From contig SOIM01000036.1 in the NCBI GenBank assembly GCA_004377185.1, positions 75,890 to 112,302 on the forward strand: 36,413 nt of DNA. Direction: 5' to 3'. The notes beneath the pieces are model-generated. The model did not search any database. It was given only the letters and a program-made list of their open reading frames with translations, and was not told the DNA's origin. Below are positions 30,024 through 36,413 of this stretch, in pieces. The position numbers and the translations under genes were made by a program. The stretch is from Methanomassiliicoccales archaeon (GTDB taxonomy: Archaea > Thermoplasmatota > Thermoplasmata > RBG-16-68-12 > SOIM01). How positions within the stretch are numbered: the first letter of the stretch is position 1; each line of letters begins with the position of its first letter.

Positions 30024-32332
30024 CAGGCAACAACGTCTGGGACAATACATATGGTATCAGAACTTGGAATGCAGAAAGCAGCAACGTAACAGGAAACAAA
30101 GTGTGGGATAATTATATTGGCCTTGACCTCAATCACGATTCAAGCATCAACGTAACAGGAAACAAAGTGTGGGATAATTATATTGGCGTTTACCTCAAAA
30201 GGGCTTTAAGCTTCAACGTGACAGGCAACACTTTCGTTAATGATGGAATCTTCTTAGAGGGAAATCAACTATCCCACTACAACAGTCACAACATACCAAC
30301 TGACAATATCGTGAACGGTAAGCCCGTGTACTACTACAAGGATTGCAGTGGCATCGATGTCGACGGGATACCAGTCGGCCAACTCATTATTGTTAATTGC
30401 ACGGACGTTAGTGCAAGAAACTTGCAGATAAATGACACGCACACGGGAATACTGCTAGCATATTCAGACAATGCCTTGATGGTGAGCAACAACATATCGA
30501 ACAGTTCGAACGGTATCTATTTGGTCTCCTCCTCAAACAACAGGATCTTCCACAACAATCTCATGAATAACAACTTACAGGCATATGATGACAGGAGCAA
30601 CAATTTCTGGAATGACACCTATCCATCAGGTGGCAACTATTGGTCAGATTTCAGCCCTACGTGCGATGATTTGTACGATGGAGCTGCCACGCCTCAGACA
30701 ACAGGACTGCCTGACGACATTTGTGATGTTCAATACGACGTCGACGGTGACAGTACAGACTATTATCCATTGAGGTATCTCTGGGGACCCCCAGACACAA
30801 CACCACCAGCAATCACAAACCTTCAGCCACCTGACAGTTCTACAACTGGCGACAATACTCCTACGATAAGTGCCGATTACTTCGATCCTTCTGGTATTGA
30901 TACGGGTAGTGTCTATCTGGAAGTTAATGGCATAGATGTAACCTCATCTGCAACAGTGACAGCATCCGGTGTAAGTTACACACCTGGAGCGCCGTTGTTA
31001 GACGGAACCATTACGGTATATCTGGAGGTTAGCGATTTTTCTGCCAACAGTAATCTCGCTACCGTAACGTGGTCTTTCACTGTGGATACCGGGGCAGGGG
31101 ATACGACACCTCCAGTGATAACGAACCTTCAGCCACCTGATAGTTCCACTATCAATGATAATACTCCTACGATCAGTGCCGATTACAGCGATGCTTCTGG
31201 CATAGATACAGGTAGTGTCTACTTGGAAGTTGATGGCGCGGATGTGACTTCTCAAGCGACAATTACAGCAAGCGATGTAACTTACACACCTGCGGTACCG
31301 CTACTGGACGGAATTCGTACGGTATATCTCGAAGTCCAGGACGCTTCGACAAACAGCAATCTGGCAATCGCATCTTGGTCTTTCACGGTTGACACGACAG
31401 TCACAGACACGACGCCACCTGTGATAACGAACATACAGCCACCCGACAGTTCCACCACCAATGACAATACTCCAACGATAAGTGCGGACTACAGCGATTC
31501 TTCTGGCATAGATACGGGTAGCGTTTATCTGGAAGTGGATAGCTTTGATGTGACTTCATTGGCGACAGTAACAGCAAGCAGTGTGACATACACACCTGGT
31601 TCATCGCTATCAGACGGAACCTACGCAGTGTATCTGGAGGTAGCCGATGCTTCTCCGAACAGCAATCTCGCAACGGAAACATGGAATTTTGCGATTGACA
31701 CAACACCGCCAAATGTAGATGCGGGCGAGGACCAGGACGTTACCCAGGGAGAGACGGTGACATTCGATGGCAGCGGGTCTTCGGATGATAGTGGAACAAT
31801 ATCAAACTACACGTGGGTCTTCAATCCAGAACCGGAGATTGCTGTTTACCTCTACAACGTGAATCCAAGTTTCAAGTTCGAAAAGGTCGGCAACTACCTG
31901 GTAACTTTATTCGTGAAGGATCCGTCAAACAATTCCGCAAGTGATACTATGTGGGTGAACGTCACAGGCGTGGACACCGACGGTGATGGCCTGACAGACT
32001 ATGATGAAGAGCACATCCACGGTACGGATCCGGACGATCCGGATACTGATGACGACGGAATCAGTGACGGGGACGAGATTGCAAACGGCACAAATCCTCT
32101 TGTTGCCGAACCTGAGGAGGAGGATTTCCTATCGGAGTACTGGTGGATTTTCTTGGTCTTGATACTAGCCATCATCGTTGTCATTGTTGCAGTTCTTTTG
32201 TTCAAACGAAAAGGTGCTGTACCGATGGAACCCGAGGAAACGCCTCCACTTGAGCCGGAACAACCATCTGATGAGATTCCACTCACTGAAGAGCCGCCCG
32301 TGGAGCCGGAATCCGAAGAGTCGCCGGAATAG
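29966..32332 (+). CDS. Beta-helix / Ig-like / PKD surface protein, 3' portion behind a frameshift
   Basis: This 788-residue frame continues the upstream beta-helix without loss of the repeat register if one G is added to the G8 run (or two removed). A third VNGKPVYYYKDC unit follows, then three Ig-like repeats of about 100 residues opening DTTPP. After these come a PKD-like domain starting VDAGEDQDVTQGE, a calcium-binding thrombospondin-type-3-like stretch (DTDGDGLTDYDE, DPDTDDDGISDGDE), a transmembrane helix (about 718-745) and an acidic proline-rich cytoplasmic tail. The whole protein would have about 1,210 residues and stand on the cell surface. The TTG at 29966 is not a credible independent start, as no promoter or Shine-Dalgarno precedes it. 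Confidence 0.78.
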   Translation: MGGDSYGIYLGGSSSYNNVTGNNVWDNTYGIRTWNAESSNVTGNKVWDNYIGLDLNHDSSINVTGNKVWDNYIGVYLKRALSFNVTGNTFVNDGIFLEGNQLSHYNSHNIPTDNIVNGKPVYYYKDCSGIDVDGIPVGQLIIVNCTDVSARNLQINDTHTGILLAYSDNALMVSNNISNSSNGIYLVSSSNNRIFHNNLMNNNLQAYDDRSNNFWNDTYPSGGNYWSDFSPTCDDLYDGAATPQTTGLPDDICDVQYDVDGDSTDYYPLRYLWGPPDTTPPAITNLQPPDSSTTGDNTPTISADYFDPSGIDTGSVYLEVNGIDVTSSATVTASGVSYTPGAPLLDGTITVYLEVSDFSANSNLATVTWSFTVDTGAGDTTPPVITNLQPPDSSTINDNTPTISADYSDASGIDTGSVYLEVDGADVTSQATITASDVTYTPAVPLLDGIRTVYLEVQDASTNSNLAIASWSFTVDTTVTDTTPPVITNIQPPDSSTTNDNTPTISADYSDSSGIDTGSVYLEVDSFDVTSLATVTASSVTYTPGSSLSDGTYAVYLEVADASPNSNLATETWNFAIDTTPPNVDAGEDQDVTQGETVTFDGSGSSDDSGTISNYTWVFNPEPEIAVYLYNVNPSFKFEKVGNYLVTLFVKDPSNNSASDTMWVNVTGVDTDGDGLTDYDEEHIHGTDPDDPDTDDDGISDGDEIANGTNPLVAEPEEEDFLSEYWWIFLVLILAIIVVIVAVLLFKRKGAVPMEPEETPPLEPEQPSDEIPLTEEPPVEPESEESPE
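30082..30187 (+). repeat. Perfect 40-base direct repeat inside beta-helix coding sequence
   Basis: Identical 40-base copies lie at 30082-30121 and 30148-30187. The period is 66 bases, exactly 22 codons, which equals one turn of the beta-helix (NVTGNKVWDNYIG in each). Identity at DNA level implies a recent tandem duplication or gene conversion. Confidence 0.9.
30794..31696 (+). repeat. Three tandem Ig-like domain repeats
   Basis: Units start at 30794, 31100 and 31406, with lengths 306, 306 and 291 bases. Each encodes DTTPP-x-ITN-x-QPPDSS, SADY-x-D-x-SGIDTGSVYLEV and a final strand ending in F-x-(V/I)DT. The copies are clearly homologous at DNA level, and unit length is preserved in frame, so copy-number change by recombination would leave the protein readable. 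Confidence 0.85.
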
Positions 32333-32370
32333 CATAGGTAAGTCTTCGCGAGTATCAAATCGGTGTTTTG

Positions 32371-33348
32371 TCACTCAGAAGGGAGGGACGTTGGCCTGCG
32401 CCAGACTATTGCACTCCCCTCAGTTTCAAAGCCAAGGCGTTGAAAAAGTTCCTCCTCATTTCTGTATTCAACATGGATTCGACTTCGAACAGCTCTTGCT
32501 CCTTTCTTCCTCAGCCACGCTATTGCTCGAACAAGCAGTCTTTCTCTGAGGCCCGTTCCCAGCAGCCTCTTGGAAACGTCAACATCACCCACTATTCCTT
32601 CCGATTTGTCTTCTTGAAGGAAATAAGCCGAAGCCATGCCGACTAGCTCTCCATTTTCTCTTTCCTCTGCCACCAAGAAGCTCTCAGGATCAAAAGCGGG
32701 TTCCCTTTCCCACCAGACCGGTCCGTCTTCCCTCAATGCGCATTCTCTCGGGAGGTCCTCACCCCTCTCTCTGTTGAAGAATTTGATGACTTGGCTCCTC
32801 TCTTCAGGCAATCTGATTGGGCGGATTGATATGTTTGGATTAGGTCTCTCTTCTGGAACACGGACTTCGGAAGCAAGTACAACTTCAGCTGTACGCAATG
32901 CAGGCGTGGGTGTGAATCCCTGCCTCTTGAGGAAACGAATCCAGTCCTCCCAGGAGTCCATCATTCCAATCTCTATCCATCCTACACCTTGGGATGCCAT
33001 CTCCTCGCAGATACGATCCACCAGACGAGTTCCAATGCCCTTTCCTCTGTTATCCGGAGAGACCATGAGTGCCAACCAAGCTGTTGATGTATCGCCACCA
33101 CATGTCTGGGGCATATTTGCCTTCGCACTCCCGACGATCTGACTTCCAAGAGCAGCAACGAAATGTGCTTTGACAATCCCCAATGATTGCTGAAACTCTA
33201 GACTTGATCTTGCCTCTTCTCGCGAGAACTCCTTCCCATAGAGAGGATCTCTTGAGTCATTTTGGGCAGATAGATCCAGGAATCCTTCCAACCACTCATT
33301 CTTGAAGGGAAGTATCTCTATTCTCTCAGCATCATCTCCTGGGCTCAT
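32371..33348 (-). CDS. Tandem GNAT acetyltransferase
   Basis: A 325-residue protein with two GNAT domains. The first (about 10-150) has a textbook acetyl-CoA loop, SPDNRGKGIGTRLVD. The second (about 175-320) keeps the weaker RLLGTGLRERL and the C-terminal LFQRLGFE strand. Tandem GNATs act on small molecules, peptides or antibiotics, and often only one domain is catalytic. The start is not certain: ATG 33348 has no clear Shine-Dalgarno, and a GTG at 33372 is in frame. It lies between EF-2 and the beta-helix gene, on the EF-2 strand but 63 bases behind it. Confidence 0.85.
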   Translation of the reverse strand: MSPGDDAERIEILPFKNEWLEGFLDLSAQNDSRDPLYGKEFSREEARSSLEFQQSLGIVKAHFVAALGSQIVGSAKANMPQTCGGDTSTAWLALMVSPDNRGKGIGTRLVDRICEEMASQGVGWIEIGMMDSWEDWIRFLKRQGFTPTPALRTAEVVLASEVRVPEERPNPNISIRPIRLPEERSQVIKFFNRERGEDLPRECALREDGPVWWEREPAFDPESFLVAEERENGELVGMASAYFLQEDKSEGIVGDVDVSKRLLGTGLRERLLVRAIAWLRKKGARAVRSRIHVEYRNEEELFQRLGFETEGSAIVWRRPTSLPSE

Positions 33349-33411
33349 CGGGTGGCCTATCTCGACCAACACTCAAAAGCTTTTCTTCGAAATCCCGGGG
33401 AAACCAGCCCT

Positions 33412-35610
33412 CTATGGAGCATAGTACGCCGCATCGTACGGTTCTGGTTTCAGCCCCTTTCTCACCCTTATCGACCTTACGATATCGTCCAGCAGTTCCC
33501 TCGGCAACTTCTCGAACCCGCAATTCTCGGTAGACCAAAGGGCCCTTCCAGTTGTCGCACTTCTTATTGAACTTGCAAAACCGAACATCTCGGCAACCGG
33601 CGCTATTGAATCGATGTTGGCAGTCTCTTCGTCCTGGTCGATATTCTCGATAACCGATCTCCTCTGCTGCATCTCTCGAGTGGCATTCCCCATCATATCT
33701 TGAGGAACGTTAATGAAGACCTTCTGTTTGGGTTCCAAGAGCGTCCTTCCTGCCTGACACATCGCCCCGTAGATCGCGGACCGTACAGCGGGAATCACCT
33801 GCGCGGGGCCTCTATGGATGCTGTCTTCGTGAAGTTTGGCGTCCACCAACCTGACCTTGACTCCCTGGCATCTCTCCCTGGCCAGAGGTCCCTCCTTCAT
33901 CGCCTCAATAAAGGCTTCCCTGCAAAGCTCGATGGTCTCATGAAGGTACTGTATTCCCTTGGTCACGTCTATGAACATGTTTGCGCCGTATATGTATTGC
34001 ACTTTCTTCGCTTCCAGCTTCTCCATCCCCATATCCTGCAGCTCTCTCGCCAGTCTCTTCGCGTCCTTCACCTTCCCGTCGGATTGGATCTCACCGGCGA
34101 GTATCGCTTCCCTCACGTCTTCATCCAGGGGCATGACCTCGAGACGGAAGGTGTTGTGCCTGTTGGGAGACTTGCCTTCGAACGGTCCACCTATGCCGTC
34201 CACCGCTTCTCGGTATACGACTATCGGCTCGGACGATGTGATGTCCACCCCGTGCTCGTTGATTATTCGATACTCGGTGATTTCCAGATGCAGCTCTCCC
34301 ATACCGGAAAGCAGGTGTTCACCAGTCTCCTGGTTTATATCTACGTGTATGGATGGGTCCGCCTTGGAGATCGTTCTCAAAACCTCCACCAGCTTGGGTA
34401 GGTCCTTCATGTGCTTGGCTTCTATTGCGACCGTCACCACAGGTTCCGAATAATGCACGATCTTCTCGAAGGAGTCCATCTCGGGATTTGAGGATACGGT
34501 GGAACCTGCGACAGCATCTTTCAGCCCCGCGGCCGCGACTATGTTCCCCGCAATTATCTCGTCGACCGGAATCCTGTCCGCACCCACACAGAGAGCGACG
34601 CTCTGCACTCTGTTGGGATTGGGCATTCCTATGACCTGCATTTCCTGTCCCCTCACAACCGTTCCGCTGAACAGTCTTCCTATGGCTACCTCTCCAGCGT
34701 GAGGGTCCATGATGATCTTGGTGACCATCAGGGCCACATCCCCACTAGAGTCGCAACTGAGCATCGCCTTTCCAAGGGGAGAGTCCAAGTCACCATGCCA
34801 TATCTGAGGGATTCTCAGCTTCTGCGCATCTAGCGGATTGGGTAGGTGGTCCACGACTATGTCCAGGATGATATTGTGAATGGGAGCCTTCTTCGCAAGG
34901 GTCTTCTGATCATCACTGGTAAGGTAATCATAGATGTCTTTGAAGGTAAGTCCCGTCTCTTTCATGAAGGGTACCGACATCGCCCAGTTGTAGTAGGCCG
35001 AGCCGAAGACAACGGAACCCTCCTCAACTCTGATCGTCCATTCATCCTTCAGTTCCTCGGGCGCGAGCTTCCTAATCCTTTCGTTGACCTCTGTTATTAT
35101 CTTGAAGAACCTCTGTTCCATCTCTTGGGGGTCCACTTTCAGCTCGTTGATGAGCCTGTCCACCTTGTTCACGAAGAGCACTGGTTTGACCTTCTCCTTG
35201 AGAGCTTGTCTGATGACCGTCTCGGTCTGGGGCATGACACCCTCTACTGCACAGACAACGATGATGACACCGTCTATTGCCCTCATGGCCCTCGTGACGT
35301 CCCCACCGAAGTCCACGTGTCCAGGCGTGTCGATCAGATTGATCAGGTATTCGTGCCCTTCATAATCGTGAACCATGGATGCGTTCGCGGCGTTGATGGT
35401 TATGCCTCTGGCCTGTTCCTGTTCATCATAGTCAAGTAGAAGCTGCTTTCCGGCCAGTTCCTCTGACATCATGCCAGCGCCCGCTAATAGATTGTCGGAT
35501 AGCGTTGTCTTCCCATGGTCGATGTGCGCTGCTGTCCCGATGTTCCGAATGAATTCCGTCTTTCTCATCAGGCCCTGAGCTTTCTTTATGTTGTCTTCCT
35601 TTCGGCCCAT
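33412..35610 (-). CDS. fusA: Translation elongation factor EF-2 (aEF2)
   Basis: A 732-residue GTPase that drives ribosomal translocation. G-motifs are AHIDHGKTT (about 32-40), [12 protein letters not shown] (about 97-108) and NKVDRL (about 151-156). Near residue 600 the segment [13 protein letters not shown] holds the histidine that archaea convert to diphthamide. All five domains are represented and length is typical. The ATG follows GGGTGGTTTT, 12 bases behind the S7 stop, so S7 and EF-2 are co-transcribed as in other archaea. Confidence 0.98.
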   Translation of the reverse strand: MGRKEDNIKKAQGLMRKTEFIRNIGTAAHIDHGKTTLSDNLLAGAGMMSEELAGKQLLLDYDEQEQARGITINAANASMVHDYEGHEYLINLIDTPGHVDFGGDVTRAMRAIDGVIIVVCAVEGVMPQTETVIRQALKEKVKPVLFVNKVDRLINELKVDPQEMEQRFFKIITEVNERIRKLAPEELKDEWTIRVEEGSVVFGSAYYNWAMSVPFMKETGLTFKDIYDYLTSDDQKTLAKKAPIHNIILDIVVDHLPNPLDAQKLRIPQIWHGDLDSPLGKAMLSCDSSGDVALMVTKIIMDPHAGEVAIGRLFSGTVVRGQEMQVIGMPNPNRVQSVALCVGADRIPVDEIIAGNIVAAAGLKDAVAGSTVSSNPEMDSFEKIVHYSEPVVTVAIEAKHMKDLPKLVEVLRTISKADPSIHVDINQETGEHLLSGMGELHLEITEYRIINEHGVDITSSEPIVVYREAVDGIGGPFEGKSPNRHNTFRLEVMPLDEDVREAILAGEIQSDGKVKDAKRLARELQDMGMEKLEAKKVQYIYGANMFIDVTKGIQYLHETIELCREAFIEAMKEGPLARERCQGVKVRLVDAKLHEDSIHRGPAQVIPAVRSAIYGAMCQAGRTLLEPKQKVFINVPQDMMGNATREMQQRRSVIENIDQDEETANIDSIAPVAEMFGFASSIRSATTGRALWSTENCGFEKLPRELLDDIVRSIRVRKGLKPEPYDAAYYAP

Positions 35611-35622
35611 AAAACCACCCGG

Positions 35623-36413
35623 TCAGCGCGCGGAAACCGCAACCCTCTCCAGCTCTTCCTTCTTCGAAATTGAAAATGAGTTCATGTCCTCATTGGCGGC
35701 CATGAGTATCTCGTCAGCGAGGCAGTTCTCAATGGATTTCCTGTTCTTGTGGGTAGATGCAACCGCCCCCTTGCAGATGTTCCTCAAGGCTATGTCCAGC
35801 CTTCGGGAAGGGGCTATGTCCACCGCCCTGGGAACGGATATCCCACCGAACCTCAGCCTCGTGATCTCCTCCCTGGGGGCCGCGTTCTGAAGGGCGTTCA
35901 CCAACATCTGGATGGGATTCTTCTTGGTCTTCTTCTCGATTATTTCGAAGGCCTTCATGACGGTGGAATAGGCTTTTGACTTCTTGCCGGTGAACCTCTC
36001 GGTGCGCATCGTGTTGTTGATGAGCCGCTCTACTATGTTCACCTTCTGCCTTCCAAACCTCTTGTTGGCATGCTTTGCCCCAGTGTGGGGAATGACTATT
36101 GGAGTCAGGTTGATGTACCTCTTCAGCCCCAGATCGCCGACCTCCACTTCGGTGAAGTCAAACATGTCAAACAACAAGGGTACGTCCTCGGGCGGTACTT
36201 GCTTTCTTGGCACCTTCTTTGGGGGAGCCTTCTCCTCTTTCGGTTCTTTTGGAGGTGTTTCCTCTTTCTTTTCCGCCTCTGCTGGAGGAGCCTCTTTCGG
36301 TTCCTCAGCAGGTGCCTCTTCCTTTTCTGGAGGAGCTTCCCTAACCTTCTCCTTTACTGGTTCTTTAGGAGGAGCTTCCTTTTCCTTCGGTTCCTCTGGT
36401 GGAGCTTCTGCCT
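35623..36413 (-). CDS. rps7: 30S ribosomal protein S7 (uS7) with long charged N-terminal tail; 5' end outside window
   Basis: The conserved archaeal uS7 body starts near PLLFDMFDF and includes HTGAKHANKRFG, NIVERLINN, NPIQMLVNAL and RRLDIALRNICKGA. It binds the head of the small subunit next to the E site. The frame stays open beyond the GTG at 36213 to the window end and encodes 66 more residues made almost wholly of P, E, K and A (units such as KEAPP, EEPKE). No ATG, GTG or TTG occurs in that stretch except the GTG at 36213. That GTG has no Shine-Dalgarno, so the tail is probably part of the protein and the start lies beyond the window. Confidence 0.93.
   Translation of the reverse strand, partial: AEAPPEEPKEKEAPPKEPVKEKVREAPPEKEEAPAEEPKEAPPAEAEKKEETPPKEPKEEKAPPKKVPRKQVPPEDVPLLFDMFDFTEVEVGDLGLKRYINLTPIVIPHTGAKHANKRFGRQKVNIVERLINNTMRTERFTGKKSKAYSTVMKAFEIIEKKTKKNPIQMLVNALQNAAPREEITRLRFGGISVPRAVDIAPSRRLDIALRNICKGAVASTHKNRKSIENCLADEILMAANEDMNSFSISKKEELERVAVSAR

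Noticed and set aside
30082-30187. Short regular repeats considered as a CRISPR array
   Set aside because: Only two copies, and the repeat plus spacer equals 22 codons in frame with a beta-helix protein, so they are coding repeats.
33700-34401. 233-codon plus-strand frame
   Set aside because: It is antisense to EF-2, a highly conserved gene; a shadow frame.

Overview
The window reads as a chromosomal segment of a euryarchaeal-type archaeon, most likely a member of the Thermoplasmatota (inference, moderate confidence). The archaeal assignment rests on EF-1alpha, EF-2 with a diphthamide-site motif, archaeal S7 and S10, the archaeal bifunctional FBP aldolase/phosphatase, archaeal triosephosphate isomerase, Kae1, TATA boxes about 25 bases before start codons, and tRNA-Ala without an encoded CCA. 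Base composition is moderate. I see no insertion sequence, CRISPR array or rRNA, and no gene-free stretch over 300 bases.

Left part (1-6.7 kb): the 3' end of a Ras/Rab-like GTPase, then a sulfur-handling cluster on the + strand (AhpD-like CxxC protein, DsrE2, TusA, SQR-like flavoprotein). These are followed by convergent malic enzyme, Kae1, a convergent class V aminotransferase, and a ribbon-helix-helix regulator transcribed divergently from it. Middle-left part (6.9-13.2 kb): two overlapping small membrane proteins, a Cas4-like PD-(D/E)XK nuclease with four transmembrane segments inserted in its fold, and a minus-strand run fbp-tpiA followed by a large secreted lamin-tail/phospholipase-D/PKD protein. 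Here the gluconeogenic pair fbp-tpiA is translationally coupled by a 4-base overlap.

Middle part (13.3-23.5 kb): two unrelated metallophosphoesterases, a DUF2330-like membrane protein, and a 911-residue single-pass protein with an extracellular CARDB domain and a roughly 500-residue cytoplasmic coiled coil. These are followed by an ABC-2 exporter pair, a membrane-anchored tandem thioredoxin-fold protein whose second copy has lost its cysteines, and a frameshifted methyltransferase.

Right part (23.5-36.4 kb): a secreted modular protein, a zinc-ribbon acetyltransferase, and the translation genes S7, EF-2, EF-1alpha, S10 and tRNA-Ala, all on the minus strand. The translation run is split between EF-2 and EF-1alpha by about 4.9 kb carrying a tandem acetyltransferase and an opposite-strand beta-helix surface protein. 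That surface gene is out of frame at a run of eight G. The two large secreted proteins here share a signal-peptide signature, KSISI-x17-ES[DN]VVRA. S7 carries a Pro/Glu/Lys/Ala-rich N-terminal tail of at least 66 residues and runs off the window end.

Most promising for novelty: the membrane-embedded Cas4-like nuclease, the conserved secretion-leader signature, the G8 switch candidate in a surface gene, the CARDB-TM-coiled-coil protein, and the S7 tail. Several start codons were moved from the longest reading frame to positions supported by Shine-Dalgarno sequences or TATA spacing; each entry says so.
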